Assembly: GCA_965237875.1 (NCBI GenBank) | Contig: CBDEGP010000001.1 | Location: 1,085,251-1,149,250, forward strand | DNA: 64,000 nucleotides | Origin: DAOUJI01 sp965237875 | Lineage (GTDB): Bacteria; Chloroflexota; Dehalococcoidia; Lucifugimonadales; JAGWBF01 | Direction of reading: 5' to 3' | Part shown: positions 16,254-24,780 of the stretch, one piece after another | Layout: every line of letters begins with the position of its first letter | Numbering within the stretch: position 1 is the stretch's first letter | Made by a program: the position numbers and the translations under genes | The notes under the pieces: generated by a model | Seen by the model: the letters and a program-made list of their open reading frames with translations, nothing else | What the model was told of the DNA's origin: nothing | Database searches by the model: none

Positions 16254-16314
16254 GGATTGTTTTGGAGTGAGGCTGGACGCTTCCTTGGCTCTTCCTGCGG
16301 CGGGCGGGCGGCGC

Positions 16315-16320
16315 TAGAAT
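16315..16320 (+). promoter_or_regulatory. -10 element placing asnS transcript near its ATG
   Basis: TAGAAT ends 6 bases before the asnS ATG. A start site about 7 bases downstream would coincide with the start codon, giving a leaderless mRNA, consistent with the absence of any ribosome-binding site. The -35 region is poor. Confidence 0.45.
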
Positions 16321-16326
16321 TGGCCC

Positions 16327-17712
16327 ATGAAACGCACCCCGATAGCTGAGATCATAAAGCAGGACTCCGCGGGAGGCCGGTTTCTTGTGCAGGGTTGGGT
16401 GAAGACTCGCCGGGTCTCCAAAACCGTCGCCTTCATTCAGGTCAACGACGGCTCCACGCTCTCCGATTTGCAGGTGGTGGCTGACGAGTCCACAGAGGGC
16501 TACGGCCTTGTCGAACCCCTTACCACCGGATGCAGCGTCAGCGTCGAGGGGAGTCTCGTCGAGTCCATGGGGAAGGGGCAAAGGTTCGAACTCCGGGCTT
16601 CGACAGTGCAGCTGCTGGGGACAGCGGACCCGGACACATACCCCCTACAGAAGAAGCGGCACAGCCTGGAGTTCCTCCGGGAGATTGCCCACCTGCGCCC
16701 CCGCACCAACACTCTGGGGGCGACGGCCAGGGTCAGGAGCGCCGCCGCTTTCGCCATTCACAGCTTCTTTCAGAACAAGGGATTCGTCTACGTTCAGACG
16801 CCCATCATCACCGGAAGCGACGCCGAGGGCGCCGGCGCCATGTTCCGGGTGACCACCCTTGACATAAATGACCCTCCCCGAGTGGACGGAGCCGTTGACG
16901 ACAGCCTCGACTTCTTTGGAGGTCCGGCCTACTTGACGGTGAGCGGACAGTTGGAGGCGGAGATATTCGCCCTGGCCCTGTCCAACGTCTACACCTTCGG
17001 CCCCACCTTCCGCTCGGAGAACTCCAACACCTCGCGTCACCTGGCCGAGTTCTGGATGGTCGAGCCGGAGGTGGCCTTTTGCGAGCTGGACTGCCTCGCG
17101 GACCTGGCAGAGGAGTTTCTCAAGCACGTCTTTTCCTACGTGCTCGAAAACTGCCCGGAAGACATGGCTTTCTTCAACAAGTGGGTCGACGAGACGGCCA
17201 TATCCACCCTGGAAGGCATCGTCAACTCCAATTTCGAGCGCATGACCTATACCGAGGCAATCGACGTTCTCACCCGCTCCGGCGAGCCCTTCGAGTTCCC
17301 CGTGCAGTGGGGCCTGGACCTCCAGTCGGAGCATGAGCGGTACCTGACCGAGAAGCACGTTGGCAGGCCCGTGGTCCTCACCGACTACCCCAAGGAAATC
17401 AAGGCTTTCTACATGAAGCAGAACGCCGACGGCAAGACGGTGAGGGCGATGGACGTACTGGTGCCCCGCATCGGGGAAATCATCGGCGGCAGCCAGCGCG
17501 AGGACAGTCAGGAAGCCCTGCTGGACCGGATGCGGGAGTTGGGTCTGAATCAGGAAGAGTACTGGTGGTACTTGGACCTGCGCCGCTACGGTTCGGCGCC
17601 CCATTCAGGGTTCGGACTGGGGTTCGAGCGCACGGTGCAGTTCATCACCGGCCTCCAGAACATCCGGGACGTAATCCCCTTCCCCCGCACGCCCGGCAAC
17701 GCCCGCTTCTAG
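16327..17712 (+). CDS. asnS: Asparaginyl-tRNA synthetase
   Basis: 461 residues. The N-terminal OB-fold anticodon domain (VQGWVKTRRVSKTVAFIQV) leads into the class II core. Motif 2 is seen as FGPTFRSENSNTSRHLAEFWM, with the HLAEFWMVEPE run characteristic of AsnRS. Motif 3 ends GFGLGFERTVQFITGLQNIRD. It charges tRNA(Asn) directly with asparagine. Its place beside gatCA means this organism probably uses GatCAB for glutamine. No ribosome-binding site precedes the ATG; a leaderless start is likely. Confidence 0.95.
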   Translation: MKRTPIAEIIKQDSAGGRFLVQGWVKTRRVSKTVAFIQVNDGSTLSDLQVVADESTEGYGLVEPLTTGCSVSVEGSLVESMGKGQRFELRASTVQLLGTADPDTYPLQKKRHSLEFLREIAHLRPRTNTLGATARVRSAAAFAIHSFFQNKGFVYVQTPIITGSDAEGAGAMFRVTTLDINDPPRVDGAVDDSLDFFGGPAYLTVSGQLEAEIFALALSNVYTFGPTFRSENSNTSRHLAEFWMVEPEVAFCELDCLADLAEEFLKHVFSYVLENCPEDMAFFNKWVDETAISTLEGIVNSNFERMTYTEAIDVLTRSGEPFEFPVQWGLDLQSEHERYLTEKHVGRPVVLTDYPKEIKAFYMKQNADGKTVRAMDVLVPRIGEIIGGSQREDSQEALLDRMRELGLNQEEYWWYLDLRRYGSAPHSGFGLGFERTVQFITGLQNIRDVIPFPRTPGNARF

Positions 17713-17731
17713 GAGCGGCGCCTACACCATG

Positions 17732-17767
17732 CCTCTTCCCCATCTGAGGGGGAAGATTGAGATGGGG
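17732..17767. repeat. Palindromic repeat, inverted copy of 9461-9495
   Basis: CCTCTTCCCC...GGGGGAAGATTGAGATGGGG is the reverse complement of the repeat at 9461-9495 with a few changes. It lies between the converging asnS and mcrC genes and can fold into a hairpin that would serve both strands. Confidence 0.6.
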
Positions 17768-17790
17768 ATGGACGGCGGGCTGCCTTAGCG

Positions 17791-19065
17791 TCACGTGTCG
17801 ACAAGCTCAAAGGTAGCGGGAGAGCGTGTGCGGTTGTTGGGTGGCAGCCCCAGCGCCTCATCGCGTAGCGCCTTCACCCGGCCCGCCATCCGCCGAACGT
17901 CTTGCAGAATCTCGTCGAGATGGAGGGACAGGTCTAGGGCTGCCACCTCCAGGCGTTTGCCGGAGTGCTGAACACGGTATATCGCCGTGTCCGCCTCGCC
18001 TTGGGCGTAGATGAGCATCCCGCCGGGCAGGTCGAGTGCTGTAGTGTAGGCCAATAACTGGTACAGGTTTGCGTTGGGGACACTCTCATTGGTGAGGTTC
18101 TTGTACTTTGCGTCGCCCACGAACCTGCAAACGCTGCCGTCCCACCAAGTCAAATCGGGTTCGAGTTTCACGCGGCTGGCCCTATCGAGATATATGCGGC
18201 GACGGTCCTTGAGTTCTTTATCAGAGCAAAGAGCCTGGGCCAAGACCCCTAGAGCTTCTCTCAGTGCCTGGGTCACGAACTCCTGGAAGACGACGTTCAT
18301 GTCCATCAGGAACCCGGACGCCCGAACTGACCCGCGGCCGGACTCGAACGCGCTATGCCGCAGGATGAGCCGCGACAACACCACGACGTCCCTGTAATGC
18401 TCGTTCAGCCGGTCGAAAGGGACATCCGGCACATTGCGCGGCGGGAACTCGACAGGTGAGATGTTGTCCAGAATCCCCCCGATCCACCCCAGCCCCCTGC
18501 GCGCCGCCTGCGAACGCAGACGCATCCCGCCTAGCCGCCTAGCCGCCGCCTTCACCAGGCGGTTCTCCTGTATGTCGTCGGTGAACTCGTCGTACCGTAC
18601 CTCGACCGGCAAGGGGACCCCAAACCTGCGCCGTATCTGCTCGTCGAACTTGATGCGCCCGCGCACGGTGTGCAGAGCCTCTTCCTCGGTGAGGTATCCG
18701 TGGAGCAGCCCGCGAGAAAACGCCCTCCGCGCGGCGGCTGCCAAGGCCAGCGCCAGCGTATCGGGCAGCGACTCTTTCTCTTGAAAGTCGAACGCCCGCT
18801 TTTCCTGGGACTTGTAGGCGCCCATAGCGTAGCACGCAATCGAGAGCAGCTTCGGGATGCCGATCTTGGGCTGTATCAACACCGACAGGTCGCCAATCTC
18901 GACGGCGCCGACGGTGGAGCCGGGCGTCAGCCAATACGCGCCGTCCACGCCCGCGGCAGGCTCGAGGGTGACGGACGGCAACGCATCGCGGAGCATGTCA
19001 CGCTCCTCGCTGGTGAGTTCGACCGCCTCGCTCTTCTGGTACTCCTTCAGATCAATCTGACGCAT
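17791..19065 (-). CDS. mcrC: McrC-family restriction component
   Basis: 424 residues. The N-terminal part reads AAGVDGAYWLTPGSTVGAVE with IGDLSVLIQPKIG, the beta-barrel region of 5-methylcytosine restriction McrC proteins. The C-terminal half is a PD-(D/E)xK-like nuclease: LEPDLTWWD gives the Asp, and VGDAKYKNLT gives the D-x-K pair. McrC supplies the DNA cutting subunit and stimulates the McrB motor. It overlaps the end of mcrB by 14 bases, so the two are translated together. Target: DNA with modified cytosines, inferred from the family. Confidence 0.88.
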   Translation of the reverse strand: MRQIDLKEYQKSEAVELTSEERDMLRDALPSVTLEPAAGVDGAYWLTPGSTVGAVEIGDLSVLIQPKIGIPKLLSIACYAMGAYKSQEKRAFDFQEKESLPDTLALALAAAARRAFSRGLLHGYLTEEEALHTVRGRIKFDEQIRRRFGVPLPVEVRYDEFTDDIQENRLVKAAARRLGGMRLRSQAARRGLGWIGGILDNISPVEFPPRNVPDVPFDRLNEHYRDVVVLSRLILRHSAFESGRGSVRASGFLMDMNVVFQEFVTQALREALGVLAQALCSDKELKDRRRIYLDRASRVKLEPDLTWWDGSVCRFVGDAKYKNLTNESVPNANLYQLLAYTTALDLPGGMLIYAQGEADTAIYRVQHSGKRLEVAALDLSLHLDEILQDVRRMAGRVKALRDEALGLPPNNRTRSPATFELVDT

Positions 19066-21448
19066 CGTTCATGCCGTCAGCCTGGCCTTCGGCGGCGGTT
19101 GCCGCCTGCGACTCGCCATCCTCTTGGGCGACGGACGGAGCGTCTGCCCGGCGCCGCAGCTTATCGAGCACGAATTCCTCGGCCAATTCATCTCCCCCGA
19201 ACAGTCGTTCCTCCAGGTACGGGAGGACGCTGTGCTCCCATATGCGGCGGACAGCGTCCTCGTTGAGTCCTGGCTTCATGAAGTAGCTAGGTCCGATGGC
19301 GGCGTGCCGGTCGTCCTTCAACAGCGCATTGGCCCGTTCAACCATGTCGGCCACCCACTCCATGCGGTCCGCATTTTTGTGCAGCCATTTCCTGAGAACG
19401 CATTTCACCGGCTCGTCGTCCGGGTGAAACATCTTGAAGTAGAACCGGCGGCGCAGCGCCATGTCCACCAGGGCTATCGAACGGTCAGCCGTGTTCATCG
19501 TCCCGATGATGTACAGGTTGCGCGGTAGCGAGAACGGCTTGTCCGAGTATTGGAGATTCATCTTGCTGTCGCGGTACTCCAGCAGGAAGTACAGCTCCCC
19601 GAACACCTTGGCGACGTTGCCCCGGTTGATCTCGTCTATCACGAGGAAGTGGTCAGCGTCCTGCTCCTCCCGTGCGCGCTCGGCGGCCCGCAGCAACGGC
19701 CCGTCCCGCAGTACGAATCCGGGATGTCCATCCTCTGAGGCCCTGGGGCGGAAGCCCTGCACGAAGTCCTCGTAGGCGTAGGACGGATGGAACTGCACCA
19801 GTGTAACCCGCTCGCCCGACCCCGCAAGACACGCGGCCAGCTTTTGCGCAACGTACGTCTTCCCCGTGCCCGGCGGCCCCTGGAAGATGACCTGCCTCTT
19901 GTCCTTGAGCAGCATCTCGATCTCCTCCAGGAAATCGACGGGGAGATATACTTTCTCTGCGAGGATTTCTAAATTGGTAGGTTCAGGTGGCGGCGGCGGG
20001 GGCTCGCCATTCTGGGGCATTCCCCAGATCACTGACTGCGCGTCGAGTCGGTGGCGTAAGGTTAATCCACGCTCCGCCGCTTCCTCTATGAAACGGTCAA
20101 GGAAGCCAAGAGCGTGCTCATACTGTGCGACCATCTGGCGTAACGGAGTCTCCGATGACTCTTGTTTGGGTGTCGGGTGCCCTGTTTGTGCGTATGCACG
20201 TTCAAACAAACTTCGTCGGATAGGAGGGTGATCTTCTGCGCCAAGGCCCATCAACAAGACAGATACGATGTCTGTTAAAGCCGACGCCGACCTAATCCTG
20301 TCCATCAGAATGCTGGTAGTGATGTGGAATCGTGTCTCAAGGTCCGGGTTTGTAGTTGACCACAGATTCCACAGTTCCTCTCGCATGGCATCGGGATTTT
20401 CGTCAAGTATCTCCTGGAATGTCGCTTTGACACGCCAATCGATGAGATTATTATGGTTCTTGAGCGCATCTTCTAACAGGTTTTGCCAATTACCAGCACC
20501 GTTAGCTACTGCACTACTGGCCTCTTCCAGCTTTCTGCCTATCTCCAGCTTGTATTCAATTTCTTCACTTTCCAGCCTACCTGAGTCAACGTATTCCTTA
20601 GCGCGCCTGATGAACTCATCCCACGGGTCAGGTGCAGGGGAACGCCACTTGTCTTGGATATCATCGTCATAGAAATCGAAATCTCTACCGAGCTCAGCCT
20701 CAAGACCGTGGCGGATCTGCTGGATTTTTCGGTCAACGTCCTCGGTTGGTTGTGTGATATGGTGCGCGAACGCACTCGCGTCGGCCATGCTATTTTTATG
20801 CTCGATGCTGACGGTACCCTCGAAGGTATCGGGATGGACCAGATGGAGTGTGGCCTCCCGCTGAATGTGTGGCCTATCGTGGGGGCCGTGAAGCAACTCG
20901 CTTCTTAGGTCAACCCGCAGAGCAAAGTTCTTGAACCCCCACGGGTCATCAAGCAATCGTTCTCGTTCATTCGAATCCCGCTCTTTCCATTGTTCGACGA
21001 ATTCTATGAGAAACCCGACCTGAAATGGCCGGCCGATATGGAAATATTGCCCCGGGTTGGCGATGCCCGGCGTAAGACCCGCAACTAGTTCCGGTGGGAT
21101 TGCTACTGGCGACGGAGACCAGCTGAGCACGGTGTCCATCACTCTCCGTTCATTAACGCTATTCTTTGTGAACACTATAAGGAAGTAAACGTAAAGCACT
21201 TCGCCCATCAACTGATAGACCTCTGGGGGACTGCCTGCCAGCTGTCCCTGCAACTTATCAAGGAAGCTGGCATCCGACTCGTCCGGTTGGTTTAGGAACC
21301 TCCGGTGGAGTTCCCCAAGCCACCGGCTCGACCATATCGGCGTTCCCGGAGTGAACAACGACTCGTCGGTCCGCAGCGCGCGGTCTACCCATGCGCTGGC
21401 TGCCGCGTAAACGTTTTCGGCGCCTTCTAGTGTCTTTCTGCTGCCCAT
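19052..21448 (-). CDS. mcrB: McrB-family AAA+ GTPase/ATPase of a type IV restriction system
   Basis: 798 residues from the ATG at 21448 (AAGGAG 5 bases upstream). The frame is open further but upstream codons overlap the divergent CoA-transferase gene and read as nonsense. Residues ~1-480 form a large N-terminal region of unclear type, presumably DNA-recognition. The AAA+ core follows: Walker A GPPGTGKTYVA, Walker B FLVIDEINRGNVAKVFGEL, and the McrB signature GTMNTADRS before the arginine finger. It would bind modified DNA, translocate and activate McrC. The N-terminal half is visibly richer in A+T than the surroundings, suggesting horizontal acquisition. Confidence 0.87.
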   Translation of the reverse strand: MGSRKTLEGAENVYAAASAWVDRALRTDESLFTPGTPIWSSRWLGELHRRFLNQPDESDASFLDKLQGQLAGSPPEVYQLMGEVLYVYFLIVFTKNSVNERRVMDTVLSWSPSPVAIPPELVAGLTPGIANPGQYFHIGRPFQVGFLIEFVEQWKERDSNERERLLDDPWGFKNFALRVDLRSELLHGPHDRPHIQREATLHLVHPDTFEGTVSIEHKNSMADASAFAHHITQPTEDVDRKIQQIRHGLEAELGRDFDFYDDDIQDKWRSPAPDPWDEFIRRAKEYVDSGRLESEEIEYKLEIGRKLEEASSAVANGAGNWQNLLEDALKNHNNLIDWRVKATFQEILDENPDAMREELWNLWSTTNPDLETRFHITTSILMDRIRSASALTDIVSVLLMGLGAEDHPPIRRSLFERAYAQTGHPTPKQESSETPLRQMVAQYEHALGFLDRFIEEAAERGLTLRHRLDAQSVIWGMPQNGEPPPPPPEPTNLEILAEKVYLPVDFLEEIEMLLKDKRQVIFQGPPGTGKTYVAQKLAACLAGSGERVTLVQFHPSYAYEDFVQGFRPRASEDGHPGFVLRDGPLLRAAERAREEQDADHFLVIDEINRGNVAKVFGELYFLLEYRDSKMNLQYSDKPFSLPRNLYIIGTMNTADRSIALVDMALRRRFYFKMFHPDDEPVKCVLRKWLHKNADRMEWVADMVERANALLKDDRHAAIGPSYFMKPGLNEDAVRRIWEHSVLPYLEERLFGGDELAEEFVLDKLRRRADAPSVAQEDGESQAATAAEGQADGMNDASD

Positions 21449-21525
21449 CGTTCTCCTTCTGCCGTTGCGCTCGGCCCCGGTGCTCCTCGCCGGCGGAGGG
21501 GTCTGCCGTGTAACCCACCGCATTA

Positions 21526-21531
21526 TATAAT
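21526..21531 (+). promoter_or_regulatory. -10 element of the CoA-transferase gene
   Basis: Perfect TATAAT 33 bases before the GTG start, in the 115-bp gap between divergent mcrB and CoA-transferase genes. No good -35 was found at 17 bp. Confidence 0.5.
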
Positions 21532-21563
21532 AGCGGTCGATAAACCCAGCAGGAGAGAACCCA

Positions 21564-22805
21564 GTGTCCAACAACATGCCCACTGTCGATGGAGCGTTGA
21601 GCGGAGTCAAGGTGGTTGACTGCACCCAAATCATGGCCGGGCCCTTCTGCACGCTGCTCTTGGCGGACATGGGCGCCGACGTGATTAAGGTGGAGAAGCC
21701 CAACGGCGGGGACGACTCCCGTCGGCTGGGCCCGCCCTTCATCCGGGACTGGTCAGCCGCCTTTCTGGCCGTGAACCGCAACAAGAGAAGCATCGCGCTC
21801 GACCTGCGGACGGAGGAAGGTAAAGAGGTCTTCTTGCGGTTGGCGGAAGGGGCCGACGTAGTGGCGGAAAACTTTCGCCCGGGCGCCATGGACCGGCTGG
21901 GTTTGGGATATGGAGACCTGAAGCGTTTGAACCCGGCATTGGTCTACTGCTCGGTGTCGGGCTTCGGCCAGACGGGGCCATACAGCAGGCGGGGCGGGTT
22001 CGACCTGGTGGCCCAGGGCATGAGCGGGATAATGAGCGTCACCGGAACGCCGGGCGGCCCCCCGGTGAAGGTGGGAGTGCCCATCACAGACCTTACGGCT
22101 GGGATGTACGCCGCTTACGGTGTGCTCACGGCATACATCCACCGGCTCAAGACGGGTGAAGGCCAGCTGGTGGACACGTCATTGCTGGAAGCCGGAGTGG
22201 CCTACACTTTCTGGGAGTCGTCCGTGTACTTCTCAACCGGGGAGACTCCGGGCCCGCTCGGCTCGGCCCACCGCCTGTCGGCGCCCTATCAGGCGTTAAG
22301 GACCGCCGACGGGTACATCAACCTGGGCGCCGCCAACCAGTCCACATGGGAAGCGATGTGTGCAGCCATCGGGAGAACGGACCTGTTGGAAGACCCAAGG
22401 TTCACGTCCAACGCTGACCGGAAGCCCAGGGAGGCGGAACTGGCGGCCATCCTGGAGGAGACTTTCACTGCCGGAACCACAGAACATTGGGTTGAGGTAC
22501 TGGAGGGGGCGGGAGTCCCGGCGGGGCCCATCATGGACATGGAGCAGGTCTACTCCGATCCCCACGTGTTGGACAGGGAGATGCTGGTGGAGCTCTCCGA
22601 CCCGGAGTTGGGCGTCCTGAAGAACATAGGCATTCCGGTCAAACTGTCCAAGACTCCCGGACAGATCCGCAGCCGCGCCCCAAAGCTGGGAGAGCATACG
22701 GCGGAAGTCCTGGTGGGAGCGGGCTATTCGGAAGCTGAGGTCGCGGCTCTCATCGAGGCCGGTGTCGCGCTAAAGACCCCTCGCTCCTTGGCGAGAGAGG
22801 GTTAG
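21564..22805 (+). CDS. CaiB/BaiF-family CoA transferase
   Basis: 413 residues from a GTG start with AGGAGAG upstream. Class III CoA-transferase signatures: VVDCTQIMAGPFCTLLLADMG at the start, VIKVEKPNGGDDSR, FLAVNRNKRSIALDLRTEEG, ENFRPGAMDRLG, and the catalytic-Asp region VGVPITDLTAGMYAAYG. It moves CoA between carboxylic acids, in the manner of formyl- or succinyl-CoA transferases. The acceptor is unknown. Neighbouring hydratase and VOC genes suggest carboxylic-acid catabolism. Confidence 0.9.
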   Translation: MSNNMPTVDGALSGVKVVDCTQIMAGPFCTLLLADMGADVIKVEKPNGGDDSRRLGPPFIRDWSAAFLAVNRNKRSIALDLRTEEGKEVFLRLAEGADVVAENFRPGAMDRLGLGYGDLKRLNPALVYCSVSGFGQTGPYSRRGGFDLVAQGMSGIMSVTGTPGGPPVKVGVPITDLTAGMYAAYGVLTAYIHRLKTGEGQLVDTSLLEAGVAYTFWESSVYFSTGETPGPLGSAHRLSAPYQALRTADGYINLGAANQSTWEAMCAAIGRTDLLEDPRFTSNADRKPREAELAAILEETFTAGTTEHWVEVLEGAGVPAGPIMDMEQVYSDPHVLDREMLVELSDPELGVLKNIGIPVKLSKTPGQIRSRAPKLGEHTAEVLVGAGYSEAEVAALIEAGVALKTPRSLAREG

Positions 22806-22842
22806 AGCCTGCCCTGAGCCTGTCGAAGGGGTGAGGGGGAAA
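22806..22842. repeat. Short palindromic repeat (CCCTGAGCCTGTCGAAGGG type)
   Basis: A hairpin-forming repeat between two converging genes, also containing the CCCTCACCCC type of motif in reverse. It probably acts as a bidirectional terminator. Confidence 0.45.
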
Positions 22843-22847
22843 GGTCT

Positions 22848-23237
22848 CTAGCCGGATGCGTGGTGATGGACCATCCGCCAACCGTCGGCGCCGCGGGCGA
22901 ATATGTTGGTGGCCTGAACGCCGAAGTTGGACGCCCGCGCGTCCACCACGCTGCTGATGTTTTCGATGCAATTCACCCAGGCCGCGTCTCCTTGGATGAC
23001 CACCGTGGGGTTGGTGACGTTGAAGTGCATCAGAGACGTGTTGTTGAAGATGTTCGCCCAGCTTTGGCGCACACGCTCCCAACCTAGGAGCGGAGGCCAG
23101 CCCGGGTGGGTGCACAACACCCGGTCCGAATGTTCCCACACCTGGTCCATCCGGTCGATGTCCAAGCTTCCGAACGCCTCGTAGAAGTGCAGGTTCGCTT
23201 CCAAGACAGCCTGCGCCTCGGGGTGCTCCGAGGTCAT
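22848..23237 (-). CDS. SnoaL/NTF2-like protein
   Basis: 129 residues from the ATG at 23237, which has AGGAGG 5 bases upstream. The fold is read from NLHFYEAFGSLDIDRMDQVW, GWERVRQSWANIF and the C-terminal GWRMVHHHAS, which match DUF4440/SnoaL-like cone proteins. Such proteins are small cytosolic binders or isomerases with varied roles. No catalytic role can be assigned. The frame runs upstream to 23426 but overlaps a decayed repeat of the hydratase promoter region. Confidence 0.8.
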   Translation of the reverse strand: MTSEHPEAQAVLEANLHFYEAFGSLDIDRMDQVWEHSDRVLCTHPGWPPLLGWERVRQSWANIFNNTSLMHFNVTNPTVVIQGDAAWVNCIENISSVVDARASNFGVQATNIFARGADGWRMVHHHASG

Positions 23238-23275
23238 AACGGACCTCCTGACAGAATCGCTAACCCAGCAATAGA

Positions 23276-23425
23276 TTGTACCAGACGGCGGCGACCTGGG
23301 AGACGCCGGTTCTCGGCTCCTGAAGGGGCGAGACGTGCTACTATTCTCTGGGTTTGTGGGAGGCGGTGTTGTCCGATAAGGTTTCGCTGACAACTGAAGG
23401 CGCCGCAGCAGTCGTCTATCTTTCA
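23276..23425 (+). pseudogene. Truncated duplicate of the PaaG-like hydratase 5' region
   Basis: Bases 23276-23415 match 24686-24843: both have TACCAGACGGCGGCGAC, GTGCTACTAT-CTCTGGGTT and GTGGGAGGCGG before a TTG start. The encoded starts are nearly the same: DKVSLTTEGAAAVV here and GKVSLTTEGAAAVV in the intact gene at 24781. After about 17 codons the similarity ends abruptly. What remains is promoter, ribosome-binding site and N-terminus of a lost paralogue; the 3' end of the PpiC gene, on the other strand, begins 40 bases later. Confidence 0.75.
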
Positions 23426-23453
23426 ATGTATTCTTGGGCGGTCATTCGCATGC

Positions 23454-24584
23454 TTATGGAGCAGGCGCATTCTGAGTCGGCGGAGCGTGGTCGGGTATGT
23501 CCAGCTTGGCCACTTGTTCCTGCACCCAGGCGTAGATGGCGGAGTTGATCTTCACCTCCAACCAGCCGTCGCGGAAGCCTTCTATCTGTTGGTCCACAAG
23601 CCAATTGGTCAAGGCCTGGTCCTTCATGCGTTCTCTCATCAGGTCGCTGACTTCACGCTGAGCGGGCCCGTCGAGCATCTGGATGATGTACGTGCCCGAC
23701 TCTGTGAAAATCGGGCCGCGGACCTCATCGACCTGCAGACGCTCGATTTCGCCTTCTGGGTCGCCGTATATGGGCTTGTCCAGGAATGTGAAAGCGTCTT
23801 TAGGGACCCAACCCACGTAACCCTGGCCGTCTGCATACCGCCGTTCGCTGTTGACCTCTGCCGCGACCGCCGAGAAGTCCTCTTCTTCAAGCCGCTGCCG
23901 CACTTCTTCAGGGTCCGCTTGAGGGACGCCCACCTGAGTCTCCTGCAAGCTGGAGGGTAGAACGATCCACCGGAGCTCCACACTCTCCGCGATGGAGGGT
24001 ATCCGTTCTCCCAGCTTTCCCCTGGTCCTTTCCCTCAGGATGCTCTCTTCCACAATTTCCCTGTAATCCGAGTCTGATATGTGGGCCGAGGTGAGGAATA
24101 TCTGGTACCGCTCTCTGAATTCCCGCTCCAATTGTCCGGGAGCGGCCTCGTCGGGGTCATTCACTCTGGGAGCGAAGTTCTCACGGAGTCGGAGGTCCAC
24201 GTTGGCGTCCGTGACGAAAATGTTAAAAGTCGGAGCGGCGCGCCTCATTATTCCGGCGTGTGTAAGCTCACTCAGCACCTCGAAGGGCGCTTTACCCACC
24301 TGGTAGGTCTGACCCAACGCCGCCGCTATGGACCGCTCCAGCCGTATCCTGGTTACTATGTCGTCCTGGGTGTAGACCTTGTCTCCAACCCGTACGGCCA
24401 GCGCCCTGTTGGTACCTACAGGAGTTGACGTCAGGGGTTCTGTGGTCTTGGTGGCCGTGTCATTCCCGGCGCTGGTAGGCATAGGCGTTGACGCTGGCGC
24501 AACCGGCGTGGCGCCCTGCCCGCCGCACCCTATCGTCGCAATAACTAGCGATACAGCCAAGTACAGACCGATTTTCTTGATCAC
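23454..24584 (-). CDS. PpiC-type (parvulin) peptidyl-prolyl isomerase lipoprotein
   Basis: 376 residues. Signal and lipobox at 1-20 (VIATIGC, Cys20), then a Thr/Pro/Ala-rich linker to ~50. Residues ~60-190 are helical (SurA-N-like, with AVRVGDKVYTQDDIVTRIR). Residues ~205-310 are a parvulin domain with RWIVLPSS, FSAVAAEVNS and GYVGWVPKDAF. A helical tail ends with ETK-like charged residues. It would aid folding of exported proteins outside the membrane, like PrsA. A duplicated sequence borders it on both sides (23276-23415, 24686-24843). Confidence 0.85.
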   Translation of the reverse strand: MIKKIGLYLAVSLVIATIGCGGQGATPVAPASTPMPTSAGNDTATKTTEPLTSTPVGTNRALAVRVGDKVYTQDDIVTRIRLERSIAAALGQTYQVGKAPFEVLSELTHAGIMRRAAPTFNIFVTDANVDLRLRENFAPRVNDPDEAAPGQLEREFRERYQIFLTSAHISDSDYREIVEESILRERTRGKLGERIPSIAESVELRWIVLPSSLQETQVGVPQADPEEVRQRLEEEDFSAVAAEVNSERRYADGQGYVGWVPKDAFTFLDKPIYGDPEGEIERLQVDEVRGPIFTESGTYIIQMLDGPAQREVSDLMRERMKDQALTNWLVDQQIEGFRDGWLEVKINSAIYAWVQEQVAKLDIPDHAPPTQNAPAP

Positions 24585-24685
24585 GCATACCCCTCGCCAG
24601 GTCTCATTCTCGTGTGTCGGTGATAGCCTACGCCCTAGTCGATGCCGGTTCTCTCAACATGTCGTGAAACGGTAGTCCAACGCCT

Positions 24686-24780
24686 AATTTTACCAGACGG
24701 CGGCGACTCCGGAGGACGCGATTCGGGGGCCTACGCGGGTCAGGATGTGCTACTATACTCTGGGTTCGTGGGAGGCGGCA
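24686..24780 (+). promoter_or_regulatory. Promoter region of the PaaG-like hydratase (duplicated upstream)
   Basis: Contains TATACT (24754-24759) 22 bases before the TTG start and a GGGAGGCGG ribosome-binding site at 24770-24778. The whole region recurs at 23276-23380. The -35 is unclear. Confidence 0.45.

Noticed and set aside
16645..17604. 319-residue minus-strand open frame
   Set aside because: Antisense of asnS; composition rich in Val/Gly/Asp typical of shadows.
21449..21889. Extended N-terminus of McrB
   Set aside because: The frame is open, but it lies antisense to the CoA-transferase gene, is low in complexity, and a good ribosome-binding site marks the ATG at 21448.
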